Of a stretch of DNA of 64,000 nt, positions 1 through 11,100 are shown one piece after another (position 1 is the first letter of the stretch; each line of letters begins with the position of its first letter). The notes below the pieces were generated by a model. It was not told where the DNA came from. It searched no databases and worked only from the letters and a program-made list of their open reading frames with translations. This DNA comes from Variovorax beijingensis (GTDB taxonomy: Bacteria; Pseudomonadota; Gammaproteobacteria; Burkholderiales; Burkholderiaceae_C), in the NCBI RefSeq assembly GCF_007828835.1, contig NZ_VIVL01000001.1, positions 744,001 to 808,000 of the forward strand. Direction: 5' to 3'. The position numbers and the translations under genes were made by a program.

Positions 1-485
1 AAAAACGCGGCGTCGACCTTCGCCTTGTCGAAGCCCGACATCGGTCCGGCATCGAGTCCCACCGCGCGCGCGGCCAGCAGCAGGTAGGCCGCCTGTAGGC
101 TGGCGTTGCGAAAGGCGGTTTCGTGCGCGGCCTCGGGGCTGCCGGTGAACCAGCTGCGCGCGTCGGCATGCGGGAACAGCATGGGCAGCTTGTCGTAGAA
201 CTTGCGGTCCCATGCCGCAATCACCGTGACGGGCGCGGCCATGGTCTTGTCGAGGTTGCCCTTGGAAAGCGCCGGCGCGAGCCGCTGCTTGCCTTCGGGC
301 GTGCGAACGAACACGAAGCGCGCGGGCGAGCAGTTGGCCGAGGTCGGGCCCATGCAGGCCAGCGCGTAGATCTGCCGGATCTGCGCGTCGGTCACGGGCT
401 CGGCGGTCCAGCCGTTGTGGCTGCGCGCCTCGGTAAAAAGAAGCGCCAGTGCGGCGTCGTCGAGAGCAGGTTTCATCATGGTCAT
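1..485 (-). CDS. rutE: RutE, malonic semialdehyde reductase / nitroreductase-family protein (partial, C-terminus outside window)
   Basis: FMN-dependent nitroreductase-fold protein. In the Rut pathway it reduces malonic semialdehyde, the toxic end product of uracil ring opening, to 3-hydroxypropionate using NAD(P)H in the cytoplasm. The N-terminal part shows the nitroreductase cofactor segment [12 protein letters not shown] and a later [10 protein letters not shown]. About 160 residues are visible of a family length near 196; the rest lies beyond base 1. Its position directly after rutD supports the name. An ATG at 485 overlaps the rutD stop codon (ATGA), and in-frame ATGs follow at 479 and 476, so the exact start is uncertain by two or three codons. 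Confidence 0.88.
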   Translation of the reverse strand, partial: MTMMKPALDDAALALLFTEARSHNGWTAEPVTDAQIRQIYALACMGPTSANCSPARFVFVRTPEGKQRLAPALSKGNLDKTMAAPVTVIAAWDRKFYDKLPMLFPHADARSWFTGSPEAAHETAFRNASLQAAYLLLAARAVGLDAGPMSGFDKAKVDAAF

Positions 486-1282
486 GCGGGAACACCGGGT
501 GCGCTGACCCGGGCGAGAAAGTCGATCAGGCTGCGGTTGAAGGCGTCGGCCTCGGTCACGCTGTGCGCGTGGCCGCCGTGCGGCATGAAGTGGAGCGTCA
601 CGTCCTTGAGGCCATCGGCCAGGCGCTGCGAGCAGGTCCATGGCACCAGGGCGTCGTCCATGGCGGCGGCCACCAGCGAGGGCATGGTGATGTCGCCAAG
701 GCGCGCGTCGACGTCGAAGGCCCGCAGCGCGCCGATGCGTGCGCGCATGTTGGCTTCGCCCGGGAAATGCGCGAACGCATGGTCGACCTCGTCGGCCACG
801 CGCTGCGCATGTTCCGCGCACCAGGCCGCGGGGTACAGGAAGATCGGCTGCGCCTCCACGTACGCGCGCGGGCCGCAGGCATCGAGCAGCGCGAGCCGCG
901 CATCGAAGCAGCGCGCCGAGTGCGGATTGGGCTTCGACCACGCATTGACCAGCACCAGGCTCGCCACGCGCGAGGGCTCGTCGAGCGCCAGCTGCAGGCC
1001 CACGAGCCCGCCCAGTGCATGGCCCACCAGGTGGCAGCGCGGCGTCGAGGTGGCGTCGAGGATCTGCACCACGTCGCGCGCCATGTCGGCAATGGCGTAG
1101 CCCGCGTCCAGCGCCGCGGGGCTGCGGCCCGTGCCGCGCTGGTCGTACGCAATCACGCGATGGCCCGCTTCGAGCAGCGCGCCAAGCTGCGGCTGCCAGA
1201 AGGCGGCCGAACCGCCAAGGCCCGACGACAGCAGCACCGCCTCGCCATCGGCCGGCCCGTGCACTTCATAGTGCAGCGGCAT
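482..1282 (-). CDS. rutD: RutD, alpha/beta-hydrolase of pyrimidine utilization
   Basis: A 266-residue alpha/beta-hydrolase-fold protein of the Rut pathway. It was long assigned to aminoacrylate breakdown; its exact role is debated because RutC can deaminate aminoacrylate. Visible features are the oxyanion region [11 protein letters not shown], the strand [10 protein letters not shown] and the nucleophile-elbow position VGHALGG, which carries Ala where typical hydrolases have Ser. From memory, E. coli RutD also has GHALG, so this appears to be a family trait rather than a local mutation. The C-terminal His lies in [10 protein letters not shown]. The start ATG is 2 nt after the rutC stop (TGAGCATG), indicating tight translational coupling. 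Confidence 0.9.
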   Translation of the reverse strand: MPLHYEVHGPADGEAVLLSSGLGGSAAFWQPQLGALLEAGHRVIAYDQRGTGRSPAALDAGYAIADMARDVVQILDATSTPRCHLVGHALGGLVGLQLALDEPSRVASLVLVNAWSKPNPHSARCFDARLALLDACGPRAYVEAQPIFLYPAAWCAEHAQRVADEVDHAFAHFPGEANMRARIGALRAFDVDARLGDITMPSLVAAAMDDALVPWTCSQRLADGLKDVTLHFMPHGGHAHSVTEADAFNRSLIDFLARVSAPGVPA

Positions 1283-1284
1283 GC

Positions 1285-1677
1285 TCAGGCCTTGTTGCCG
1301 ACGTGGGCGATCGAGGCGATCTCGACCAGTGCATCGGGCTTCACGAGGCCGCACTGGATGCAGTAGCGCGCCGGCTTGGTGCCCGGAAAGAACTCGGCAT
1401 ACACGGCATTGACCTTCGCGTAGTCGGCCCAGTCCTTGATCATGATCATGTTGAAGGTCACGTCGTCCATGGTGCCGCCGGCCGTCGCGATCACGCGCTG
1501 GATCGTCTCGAGCACGTGGCGCGTCTGCGCCGAGGCGTCGCCCACGTGGACCACGTTGTTGTCCTTGTCGAAGGGCAGCGTGCCCGACACGTAGACGACG
1601 CCGTCGGCCATGGTGCCGGGCACGAAGGGAGCGATCGGCGTGGTGGTTCCGGCGGGGATGATGGCTTGCTTGGGCAT
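1285..1677 (-). CDS. rutC: RutC, Rid-family 3-aminoacrylate deaminase
   Basis: A 130-residue RidA/YjgF-family protein. Rid proteins form trimers and hydrolyse reactive enamines; RutC deaminates 3-aminoacrylate, released in the Rut pathway, to malonic semialdehyde and ammonia. The C-terminal block [19 protein letters not shown] holds the conserved Arg and the RutC-type Cys, and [11 protein letters not shown] is the N-terminal family block. Length is normal. An AAGGAAATCCC ribosome-binding region sits just before the ATG. It lies 33 nt after rutB and 2 nt before rutD in one transcript. Confidence 0.93.
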   Translation of the reverse strand: MPKQAIIPAGTTTPIAPFVPGTMADGVVYVSGTLPFDKDNNVVHVGDASAQTRHVLETIQRVIATAGGTMDDVTFNMIMIKDWADYAKVNAVYAEFFPGTKPARYCIQCGLVKPDALVEIASIAHVGNKA

Positions 1678-1710
1678 GGGATTTCCTTGCTGTGGGTTGA
1701 ACGATGGGAG

Positions 1711-2469
1711 TCAGGCGGCGGCAGGCGCGAAGCTGCGCACGAAGTCGTCGACGGTGGAGACCCAGCCGAAGAAGGTCTCCACGTTGTAGACCGAGGCCTT
1801 CTGGATCGCCGCGCCGCCCAGCTCGTGCGTCGCGTCTTCCAGCATCACGGCGAAGTATTCGAGGTGGAAGGCATCGCGCAGGGTCGACTCCACGCACACG
1901 TTGGTCGCGATGCCGGTGAACACCAGGTGGCGGATGCCGCGCGCGCGCAGCGTGCTGTCGAGCGTGCTGTTGAAGAAGCCGCTGTAGCGCGTCTTGGGCA
2001 CCACGATGTCGCCGGGCTGCGGCTTCATCTCGGCAATGAGCTCGTAGTCCCAGCCGCCCCTGGCGAGGAACTTGCCCTGCAGCTCGGGCTTCGCGCGCAT
2101 GGTCTTGAGCGCGTTCGACTTGTGCCAGTTGGGCGAGCCCGGTCCGCCGGCTTCGACATACGCGGCGTCCCAGCCGTTCTGCAGGAACACCACCAGCATG
2201 CCGGCCGCGCGCGCCGCCGCGATGGTGCGCGCGATGTTGGCAATGGTGCCCTGCGCGCCGGAAATATCGAAGCCGGCCGAATCGACATAGCCGCCGATCG
2301 ACGCATAGGCGTTCTGCATGTCGACCACGATCAGCGCTGAGTCGGTGGCATGCAGCGCGAGCGGTTCGGGCCGCGCGGGCAGCACCCGCGGTGCGGGTGC
2401 GCCGGGTAGGCGCGGCGCACCGACCGGGGTGTTCGATGTGAGGGTGGTGTTGCGTGCGGGAGTGCTCAC
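1711..2469 (-). CDS. rutB: RutB, ureidoacrylate/peroxyureidoacrylate amidohydrolase
   Basis: Isochorismatase-fold cysteine hydrolase that cleaves (peroxy)ureidoacrylate made by RutA into aminoacrylate and carbamate. The catalytic Asp is in [11 protein letters not shown], Lys in [10 protein letters not shown] and the nucleophilic Cys in [18 protein letters not shown] place the start at the GTG at 2469 because AGGAG lies about six bases upstream, giving 252 residues. A longer TTG-initiated frame from 2493 overlaps rutA by 11 nt but has no good ribosome-binding site. It follows rutA closely and precedes rutC in the same operon. Confidence 0.93.
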   Translation of the reverse strand: MSTPARNTTLTSNTPVGAPRLPGAPAPRVLPARPEPLALHATDSALIVVDMQNAYASIGGYVDSAGFDISGAQGTIANIARTIAAARAAGMLVVFLQNGWDAAYVEAGGPGSPNWHKSNALKTMRAKPELQGKFLARGGWDYELIAEMKPQPGDIVVPKTRYSGFFNSTLDSTLRARGIRHLVFTGIATNVCVESTLRDAFHLEYFAVMLEDATHELGGAAIQKASVYNVETFFGWVSTVDDFVRSFAPAAA

Positions 2470-2482
2470 GTGACGCTCCTGC

Positions 2483-3595
<1,113 letters not shown>

Positions 3596-3698
3596 GCAAA
3601 AAGCTCCTGTTGCGAGGTCGCAAAGCCCTATGCATGGCCCGTGCCAATTGGAAAATCCCTTTTAAATCAAAGGCTTGAGAGTTTCCAGATGTTGTGTT

Positions 3699-3715
3699 TT
3701 GACCATTTGGTCCAA
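3699..3715. promoter_or_regulatory. RutR operator upstream of rutA
   Basis: The site reads TTGACCATTTGGTCCAA. It matches the E. coli RutR palindrome TTGACCA-N2-TGGTCAA except for one extra C in the right arm. RutR is a TetR-family repressor released by uracil or thymine. The site lies between rutA (start 3595) and the divergent gene at 3814, so it could control either or both. No rutR gene is in the window. Confidence 0.82.
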
Positions 3716-3813
3716 AGTGGAGCAGGCGAACCGCCCGCGCTGCGGCAACGCGGTGCGCCGCAAGGCCAAAGCGGTGCAGCCCCATGTCACCGATCGCGCG
3801 GCAAAATCACCCC

Positions 3814-4266
3814 ATGCCCAAGACCCCACTTCGCGCCGCCGCGGCCATCGGCGGCACTGCCGACGACATCGAAGCCGCCTTCTACGAAGCGCTGCAGCGC
3901 GGCGACATCGATGCCCTGATGGCCTGCTGGGCCGACGAGGACGAGGTGTTCTGCGTGCATCCCGGCGGCCCGCGGCTGGTGGGTGCCACCGCGATCCGCG
4001 CGGCCTTCGAGCAGATGTTCGGCAACGGCGCCATCCATGCGACGCCGGCGCGGGTGCGCAAGATCGAATCATTGGCGAGCGCGGTGCACAACGTGCTCGA
4101 GCGCATCGAGGTGCTCACGGCCGAAGGCCCCAAGCATGCCTTCGTGCTGGCCACCAACGTCTATCACAAGACCGTCGAAGGGTGGCGCCTGGTGGCGCAC
4201 CACGCGAGCCCCGGCAGCGCGCGCGAGCCCAGCGACCTGAACGAGCTGCCCCAGACCCTGCACTGA
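3814..4266 (+). CDS. SnoaL/NTF2-like (ketosteroid-isomerase fold) protein
   Basis: A 150-residue protein of the NTF2-like superfamily, similar to the SnoaL-like/DUF4440 group often annotated as stress or isomerase-like proteins. Typical segments are an early amphipathic helix (FYEALQRGDIDALMACW), the acidic stretch ADEDEVFCVHPGGPRLVG and a C-terminal strand GWRLVAHHAS. No substrate can be assigned. The ATG at 3814 is preferred over one at 3784 because the homologous fold begins soon after it; no clear ribosome-binding site is visible. It is followed 4 nt later by the YheT-like hydrolase, suggesting one transcript. It is divergent from rutA. Confidence 0.8.
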   Translation: MPKTPLRAAAAIGGTADDIEAAFYEALQRGDIDALMACWADEDEVFCVHPGGPRLVGATAIRAAFEQMFGNGAIHATPARVRKIESLASAVHNVLERIEVLTAEGPKHAFVLATNVYHKTVEGWRLVAHHASPGSAREPSDLNELPQTLH

Positions 4267-4270
4267 AGCG

Positions 4271-5326
4271 ATGTCCGCCGACGCGCCTTATTCTTCATCC
4301 GCCCTGCATGCGTCGATGGGCTACATGGCGCCGCGCTGGCTGCCCGGCGGCAACCTGCAGACCATCTGGCCGGCGCTCTATGCGCGCCGCTTCGAGGGGC
4401 CCGCGCCCGCCTACCGCCGCGAGCGCTGGACCGCGCCCGACGGCGACTTCATCGACGTCGACTTCGTCGATGCGGACCTGCCCGGCCCGCGGCCGCTGCT
4501 GGTGCTGTTCCACGGGCTGGAGGGTTCCTCCCGCAGCCACTATGCGGAGGCGTTCGCGGCCTTTGCCGCCGCGCAGGGCATGGCCTTCGCGGTGCCGCAT
4601 TTCCGCGGCTGCAGCGGCGAGATGAACCTGGCGCCGCGCGCCTACCACTCGGGCGACTACGAAGAGATCGGCTGGATCCTGCAGCGCATGCACGACCAGC
4701 ACGCGCGCCAGGTCGGCGGCCCGGTGCTGGCGGTGGGCGTCTCGCTCGGCGGCAATGCGCTGCTGCGCTGGGCCTGCGAGGCTGGCGACACGGCCCGCGA
4801 TGTGGTCAACGCGGTGGCTTCGGTGTCCGCCCCGCTCGACCTGGCGGCCGGCGGCGCGGCCATCGGCCGCGGCTTCAACCGGCTGGTCTACACGCGCATG
4901 TTCCTCTCGACCATGAAGCCCAAGGCGCTCGCCAAGCTGGCGCAGTTTCCCGGCCTGTTCGACCGCGAGCGGCTGCTTGCGGCGCGCGACCTCTACGCCT
5001 TCGACGACGTGTTCACCGCGCCGCTGCACGGCTTTCGCAACACCGACGACTACTGGGCCCGCGGCTCGTCCAAGCCGCACCTGCGCGCGATCCGCGTGCC
5101 CACGCTGGTGGTCAATGCGCTCAACGACCCGTTCATCCCGGCCAGCAGCCTGCCCGGCCCCGGCGAGGTCGGCCCGCACGTCACGCTGTGGCAGCCCGCG
5201 CACGGCGGCCACGTGGGCTTTCCGCTCGGGCCGCCGCCCGGCCATGTGCTCGGCATGCCGGAGCGCGTGGGCGGCTGGCTGGCCGGGTTTGCACCACCCA
5301 CTGCGCCGCAGGCGCGCGCAAAATAG
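4271..5326 (+). CDS. YheT-family alpha/beta-hydrolase
   Basis: A 351-residue hydrolase of the YheT/Abhydrolase_1 family (AB-hydrolase YheT/ABHD1-3 type); cellular substrates are poorly defined, with lipid or short ester substrates proposed for relatives. The family block LPGGNLQTIWPAL is at the N-terminus. The oxyanion segment LLVLFHGLEGSSRSHY, nucleophile GVSLGGNALLRW, acid NDPFIP and catalytic His in AHGGHVGF are all present, so it should be active. It starts 4 nt after the SnoaL-like gene and ends 5 nt before the next gene, so the three likely form an operon. Confidence 0.9.
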   Translation: MSADAPYSSSALHASMGYMAPRWLPGGNLQTIWPALYARRFEGPAPAYRRERWTAPDGDFIDVDFVDADLPGPRPLLVLFHGLEGSSRSHYAEAFAAFAAAQGMAFAVPHFRGCSGEMNLAPRAYHSGDYEEIGWILQRMHDQHARQVGGPVLAVGVSLGGNALLRWACEAGDTARDVVNAVASVSAPLDLAAGGAAIGRGFNRLVYTRMFLSTMKPKALAKLAQFPGLFDRERLLAARDLYAFDDVFTAPLHGFRNTDDYWARGSSKPHLRAIRVPTLVVNALNDPFIPASSLPGPGEVGPHVTLWQPAHGGHVGFPLGPPPGHVLGMPERVGGWLAGFAPPTAPQARAK

Positions 5327-5331
5327 CTCCC

Positions 5332-5883
5332 ATGGACGACATCGTCAAACAGGCGCTCGCCAAGTGGCCCAACGTGCCGCACTGCTACGGCTGGCTCGGC
5401 CTGGACGCGCGCGGCAACTGGTACATGCGCGACGACCGCACCCAGGCCGAAGGCGCCTTCCCCGTGGCCAAGGGCTCGATGCTGCGGCACGAGAAGCTGA
5501 TCGACTTCATCCAGCGCAACTACGACCACGACGACGAAGGCCAGTGGTTCTTCCAGAACGGTCCGCAGCGCGTGTATGTCGAGCTGGAGGCCGCGCCCTT
5601 CGTCTGGCGCATTGCCGATGGCGCGGGCTTTGCCGTCACGGCCCACACCGGGCAGGCGGCGGGCGGCATTTCGGCCTGCCTGCTCGACGAACAGGGCCGC
5701 CTCTTCCTGGCCGCGCCCCTCGGGCTCGGGCTGGTCCATACGCAGGACGTGGGCCTGGCCGCCGACGCGGTGGAGCAGGGCCTGTGGACCCCCGAGCCGG
5801 TGCAAGCGGCCGATCTGCCGCAGCGCTTCGGCCATGTGCTGAGCCCGGCGGGGCGCCGGCTCATCGCGCTATCAAAAGAGTAG
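5332..5883 (+). CDS. Conserved hypothetical protein, third gene of the SnoaL-YheT operon
   Basis: A 184-residue soluble protein without a signal peptide or membrane segment. I recognise the pattern (KWPNVPHCYGWLGLDARGNW, then a block around FIQRNYDHDDEGQWFFQNGPQ) as recurring in Burkholderiales, but no function is known to me. Its first two thirds are rich in aromatic residues, and a Tyr/Trp-rich central part suggests a compact beta-rich fold. The ATG is 5 nt after the preceding stop. A strong hairpin terminator follows the stop codon. Confidence 0.75.
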   Translation: MDDIVKQALAKWPNVPHCYGWLGLDARGNWYMRDDRTQAEGAFPVAKGSMLRHEKLIDFIQRNYDHDDEGQWFFQNGPQRVYVELEAAPFVWRIADGAGFAVTAHTGQAAGGISACLLDEQGRLFLAAPLGLGLVHTQDVGLAADAVEQGLWTPEPVQAADLPQRFGHVLSPAGRRLIALSKE

Positions 5884-5906
5884 CTGCAGCTTGCAGCGCC
5901 CATGAA

Positions 5907-5929
5907 AAAGCCGGCTCGAGGCCGGCTTT
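5907..5929. terminator. Bidirectional rho-independent terminator
   Basis: A perfect 9-bp stem (AAAGCCGGC / GCCGGCTTT) with a 5-nt loop lies between the convergent gene at 5332-5883 and the cytochrome gene at 5952-6560. A and T runs flank it on both sides, so it can end transcription from both directions. Confidence 0.88.
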
Positions 5930-5951
5930 GTCTTTTGGGGGCGTGGCTCGC

Positions 5952-6560
5952 TTACTTGCTGGCCGCCGCCGCGGGCGCCGAAGCCGCGCCATCGGCGGGA
6001 GCCGCTGCCGCTGCGGGACGCTCGGGCACTGCGAACTTGGCGCCGCCGGCATTGGCCATGTAGACCACGGCACGGCCGATTTCGAGGTCTTCGAAGTCGC
6101 CGCCGCCCTGGGCCGGCATCGCGCCCTTGCCATGCAGCGCATGGTCGAGCAGCGTTTCGTAGCCCTGGCCGATGCGCGGGCCCCAGGCTGCAGCGTCCCC
6201 GTAGTGCGGAGCGCCGGGAATGCCGGGAGACGCGTGGCAGGCCGCGCACTGCGCCTTGAAGACGGCCTCGCCGGCCGCCAGCGGGCGGTTGGCATCGCGG
6301 ATCTCGATGGCGCCGACCTTCTTGAGCCGCTCGGCCACTTCGCGGTCGCGCGCATCTTTCGACACGCCGTACAGCGACATGTTGTCGCCCTCGGCCGTGC
6401 CTGCGGGCTTGTTGCCCGACACCACATAGGCCACAAGGCCCACGATGATCAGGATGGGTGCTACGAAGGAGAAAAATACCGCGAGCAGCAGTTGCTTCGG
6501 GTTCTTGATCGGGCCGGTGTGGGCTTCTTCTGTGGCCTGGTAATGCGGGTCTGCGCTCAT
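5952..6560 (-). CDS. Membrane-anchored class I cytochrome c (cytochrome c5-like)
   Basis: A 202-residue monohaem cytochrome. An N-terminal uncleaved helix (about residues 25-48, LLLAVFFSFVAPILIIVGLVAY) anchors it to the inner membrane with the haem domain in the periplasm. The haem-binding motif is CAACH, and the likely axial Met is in GKGAMPAQGG. The C-terminal about 30 residues are Ala/Pro-rich and probably disordered. Such proteins carry electrons between the bc1 complex and terminal oxidases in betaproteobacteria; a specific partner is not visible here. I choose the ATG at 6560 because GAGGAC precedes it; an upstream TTG at 6572 is less likely. Confidence 0.88.
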   Translation of the reverse strand: MSADPHYQATEEAHTGPIKNPKQLLLAVFFSFVAPILIIVGLVAYVVSGNKPAGTAEGDNMSLYGVSKDARDREVAERLKKVGAIEIRDANRPLAAGEAVFKAQCAACHASPGIPGAPHYGDAAAWGPRIGQGYETLLDHALHGKGAMPAQGGGDFEDLEIGRAVVYMANAGGAKFAVPERPAAAAAPADGAASAPAAAASK

Positions 6561-6614
6561 TGGCGTCCTCAATTAACGGGGGCTCGTCGGGGGGCTTTTT
6601 CGAATCAACCGGCG

Positions 6615-6620
6615 ATTATA
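6615..6620 (-). promoter_or_regulatory. Possible -10 box for the cytochrome c gene
   Basis: On the minus strand this is TATAAT, about 55 nt before the cytochrome start codon. No convincing -35 box at 16-18 bp was found. It abuts the hairpin that probably ends the RND operon. Confidence 0.4.
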
Positions 6621-6621
6621 G

Positions 6622-6654
6622 AGAGGCCCTCCGCCCAAAGGACGGAAGGCCTCT
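6622..6654 (-). terminator. Hairpin terminator after the RND operon
   Basis: A stem of AGAGGCC with GGCCTCT, extended inward by a second paired block, lies just downstream of the outer-membrane-factor stop codon. The following T-run is short, so efficiency is uncertain. Confidence 0.55.
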
Positions 6655-6676
6655 TCGAGTCCGTCGCGCGAAAGCC

Positions 6677-8101
6677 TCAGCCCTTGCTGCCCGGCGTGGC
6701 CCAGCCGCCGCCCAGCGTCTTGTAGAGCGTGACCTGGTTCTGCAGCTGCAAGAGCCGCGTGGTGACCGCCGATTGCTGCGCCGTGTACAGCGAACGCTGC
6801 GCATCGAGCAGGTCGAGCGCGCTGGCAATCCCGTTGCGGTAGCGCATGTCCGAGAGCCGGAAGCGCACGGCCTCCGCATCGGCCTGCGCGCGCTGCGCAC
6901 GCACCTGCTCGCCCAGCGTGGCGCGGCCCGCCAGCGCGTCGGCCACTTCGCGGAACGCGGTCTGGATCGACTTCTCGTACTGCGCCACGGCAATCTCGCG
7001 CCCGGCCTTGGCCGAGTCGAGCGTGGCCCGGTTGCGGCCCGCGTCGAAGATCGGCAGCGTGACCGACGGCGCGAACGACCAGGCCTTGGAGCCGCGGTCG
7101 AACAGGCCCGAGAACTCGCTGCTCGCGGTGCCCAGCGTGGTGGTCAGCGAGACGCGCGGGAAGAAGTTCGCGCGCGCCGCGCCGATGTTGGCGTTGGCCG
7201 CAATCAGCTGCTGCTCGGCGGCGCGGATGTCGGGCCGCTCCGTCAGCAGGTCGGAAGGCAGGCCCGCCGGCACGTCAGGCATCGGCTTGACGCTGTCCAG
7301 GCCCTTGATGCCGCCCGCTGTGGCGTCGGCCGGAACCGGCGCACCCAGCAGCAGGGCGAGCGCGTTCTCGTCCTGCATGCGCGTGCGCTGCTGCTGCGCA
7401 TACGAGGCGCGTGCGGTTTCGGCCAGCGAGTTCGCGGCCTGGAAGTCGAGCTCCGACGACACGCCGTTGTCGAAGCGCATCTTGGTCAGGCGCACCGACT
7501 CCTCGCGCGTGACCAGCGTCTGGCGCGTGAGTTCGAGCAGCTCGTCGTCGGCAATCAGCGTGAGCCAGCCGGTGGCCACCGCGGCGATCAGGCTCACCTG
7601 CGCGGCCTTGCGCGATTCCTCGGTGGCCAGGTATTGCGCCAGCGCCTGGTCCTTCAGCGCGCGGACGCGGCCGAAGAAGTCGATCTCCCAGGCGGTCACG
7701 CCCAGGTTCACGCTGTACTGCGAGGACACGCTGCCCGCGCTGCTGTCGAAGGCCTGGTACGGGTTGGGGCTCGAGCGCGAGCCGCTGCCCGTGAGGCCCA
7801 GCGCCGGGAACAGCGCCGCGCGCTCGATCTGGAACTGCGCGCGCGCCTGCTCGATGTTGAGCACCGACACGCGCAGGTCGCGGTTGTTTTCCAGCGCGGT
7901 GCGGATCAGCCCGTTCAGCCGCGGATCGGTGAAGAAGTCTTCCCACGGCACGGCCGCCGCGGCCGGGCCGGCCGGCTGCGCCGGGTCGCCCGGAAAGGTG
8001 GTGGGCACCGGCGCCGCCGGGCGTTCGTAGGTCGGAATCAGCGAGCAGCCGGCCAGCAGCATTGTCGCGGCCAGGGCTGTGGGAATCAGTTTCTTAGTCA
8101 T
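6677..8101 (-). CDS. Outer-membrane efflux lipoprotein (OprM/NodT family)
   Basis: TolC-like outer-membrane channel of a tripartite RND pump, 474 residues, normal for the OprM family. It begins with a lipoprotein signal (ALAATMLLAGCSLIPTYERP); the lipobox Cys is at residue 19. The two internal repeats of the OEP domain are visible, including TLIADDELLELTRQTL and the second-repeat block EKSIQTAFREVADALAGR. The start overlaps the end of the RND transporter gene by 8 nt, so the two are translationally coupled. It is the last gene of a periplasmic adaptor - pump - channel operon. Confidence 0.95.
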   Translation of the reverse strand: MTKKLIPTALAATMLLAGCSLIPTYERPAAPVPTTFPGDPAQPAGPAAAAVPWEDFFTDPRLNGLIRTALENNRDLRVSVLNIEQARAQFQIERAALFPALGLTGSGSRSSPNPYQAFDSSAGSVSSQYSVNLGVTAWEIDFFGRVRALKDQALAQYLATEESRKAAQVSLIAAVATGWLTLIADDELLELTRQTLVTREESVRLTKMRFDNGVSSELDFQAANSLAETARASYAQQQRTRMQDENALALLLGAPVPADATAGGIKGLDSVKPMPDVPAGLPSDLLTERPDIRAAEQQLIAANANIGAARANFFPRVSLTTTLGTASSEFSGLFDRGSKAWSFAPSVTLPIFDAGRNRATLDSAKAGREIAVAQYEKSIQTAFREVADALAGRATLGEQVRAQRAQADAEAVRFRLSDMRYRNGIASALDLLDAQRSLYTAQQSAVTTRLLQLQNQVTLYKTLGGGWATPGSKG

Positions 8102-11100
8102 GTGCTTTTTCTTCCGTGATGCCGGCTGCTTCCGCGTGCCGCTTGTCGGCCTCGTGCTGGCGCGCGCTGCCCTTGAACAGGCTGCGCACCACCACGAAGA
8201 ACACCGGCACGAAGATCACGGCCAGCGCCGTACCCGTCACCATGCCGCCGAGCACACCCGTGCCGATGGCGCGCTGGCTGGCCGAGCCGGCACCCGAGGC
8301 GAGCACCAGCGGCACCACGCCCAGGCCGAAGGCCAGCGAGGTCATGATGATCGGGCGGAACCGCAGGTGGGCCGCGGCCAATGCCGACTCGACGATGCCC
8401 CGGCCCTGCGCCTGCAGGTCCTTCGCAAACTCGATGATCAGGATCGCGTTCTTCGCCGACAGGCCGATGATGGTGATCAGCCCCACCTGGAAGTACACGT
8501 CGTTCGAGTAGGCCCGCAGCATGGTCGCCAGCAGCACGCCCAGCACGCCCAGCGGCACCACCAGGATCACCGACAGCGGGATCGACCAGCTCTCGTACAG
8601 CGCGGCCAGGCACAGGAACACCGCCAAAATCGCAAAGCCGTACAGGATGATGGCCTGCGAACCCGCGAGCTTTTCTTCGCGCGACTGGCCCGTCCATTCG
8701 AAGCCGAAGCCCTGCGGCAGCTGCCCGGCGAGCTTTTCCATCTCGGCCATCGCGGCGCCCGTGCTGTAGCCCGCGGCGGCGTCGCCGCTGATGCGGATGG
8801 CCGGGTAGCCGTTGTAGCGCACCGTCTGCGTCGCGCCCTTGACCCACTTGGTGGTCGCAAAGGCCGACAGCGGCACCGGCTGGCCCTTGGTGTTGCTCGC
8901 GTTCAGCTGCAGCAGGTCGTCCGGCTGCATGCGCGCCGGCGCATCGGCCTGCACCACCACGCGCTGCAGGCGGCCGCGGTTCGGAAAGTCGTTGATGTAG
9001 CTCGAACCCAGGCCCGTCGACAGCGTGGCGTTGATCGCGTCGAAGGTCACGCCCAGCGCGTTGGCCTTGTCGCGGTCGATGTCGATCTGCAGCTGCGGCG
9101 CGTCTTCCAGGCCGTCGGGGCGCACCTGCGACAGGATCTTGCTCTGCCCGGCCATGCCCAGCAGCTGGTTGCGCGCGTTGATCAGCGCCTCGTGGCCTGC
9201 GCCCGAGCGGTCCTGCAGCCGGAAGCTGAAGCCGCTGGCATTGCCCAGCTCAGGAATGGGCGGCGGGCTCAGCGGATAGATGAACGCATCGCGGATGCCC
9301 GAGAGCGCACCAAAGGCGCGGCCCGCCAGGGCGCTGGCCGAGTGGGCCGGGTCCTTGCGCTCTTCCCAGTCCTTCAGCGTCACGAAGGCAAGGCCCGCGT
9401 TCTGCCCCTGGCCCGAGAAGCTGAAGCCCATCACGCCCACCATGCTCTGCACCTCGGGCTGCTTCAGGATGAAGCCCTCGACCTGCTGCATCACCGACAG
9501 CGCTCGCTCCTGCGTCGCGCCCGGAGGCAGCTGCACGTTCACGATGATGTTGCCCTGGTCTTCCGCCGGCAGGAACGAGCTCGGCAGCCGCAGGTACGTG
9601 AACACCACCGCGCCGATGATCGCCACGTAGATGATCAGGTAGCGCGCTGCGCGGCGCAGGATGCGCGCGACCACGCTTTCATAGCCCTTGGCCGTGCGCG
9701 TGAAGCCGCGGTTGAACCAGCCGAAGAAGCCGGTCTTCTCGTGGTGGTGGCCGGCTTCCACCGGCTTGAGCAGCGTGGCGCACAGCGCCGGCGTGAGCGA
9801 CAGCGCCATGAAGGCCGAGAAGGCGATCGAGGTCACCATCACCGCCGAGAACTGGCGGTAGATGTTGCCCGTGGAGCCCGCAAAGAACGCCAGCGGTACG
9901 AACACCGAGATCAGCACCACCGTCACGCCGATGATGGCGCCCGAGATCTGCTTCATCGCCTTGCGCGTGGCTTCGAGCGGCGACAGCCCCTCCTCGCTCA
10001 TGATGCGCTCGACGTTCTCCACCACCACGATGGCGTCGTCCACCACGATACCGATCACCAGCACCATGCCGAACATGGTCAGCACGTTGATCGAGAAGCC
10101 CATGGCGAGCAGCATGGCAAAGGTGCCCAGCAGCGCAATCGGCACCACGATGGTCGGGATGATCGTGTAGCGCCAGTTCTGCAGGAACAGGAACATCACC
10201 ACGAACACCAGCGCAATCGCTTCGAGCAGCGTCTTGACCACTTCGGTGATGGAAATCTGCACGAAGCGCGAGCTGTCGTACGGAATGGTCCACTTCACGC
10301 CCTGCGGGAAGAAGCGCTCCAGCTCCGTCATCTTGGCGCGGATCGCCTTGGCCGACTGCAGCGCGTTGCCGTTGGGCGTGGGCTGCACGCCAATGCCCAC
10401 CGCGGGCACGCCGTTCAGGCGCGCCGAGGTGGCATACGACTGCCCGCCCAGCTCCACCCGCGCCACGTCCTTCAGCCGCACGGTCGAGCCGTCGGTGTTG
10501 GCGCGCAGCACGATCTCCTTGAACTGGTCGACATTGGCCAGCTGGCCGTTCACCACCACCGTGGCCGCAATCGCCTGGCCGGGGATGTTGGGCAGGTCGC
10601 CCAGCGTGCCCGAGGACACCTGCGCGTTCTGCGCGCGGATCGCGTTGTTCACGTCCGTGGCCGACAGGTTGTAGCCCTGCAGCTTGGCCGGATCGATCCA
10701 GATGCGCATCGCGTTCTCGGTGCCGAACAGCTGCGCCTGGCCCACGCCCACCACGCGCTGCAGCTCCGGCACGATGTTGCGCGCGGCGTAGTCGCCCAGC
10801 GCCACCGGGTCGAAGTTCGGGTTGTCCGAAGACAGCATCGCGAACAGCAGGAAGTTGTTGCGCGACTTGTCCACGCGCACGCCCTGCTGCGTCACCGCCG
10901 CCGGCAGGCGAGGCGTGGCGCGCGAGAGCCGGTTCTGCACGTCCACCTGCGCGAGGTCGGGGTTGGTGCCGGCCTCGAAGCTGATGGTGATGGTGCCCGT
11001 GCCGTCGGCCTGGGCCACCGATTCCATGTAGATCAGGCCCGGCGAGCCGTTCATTTCACGCTCGATCACGGACAGCACGCTGTCCTCCAGCGTCTGGGCC

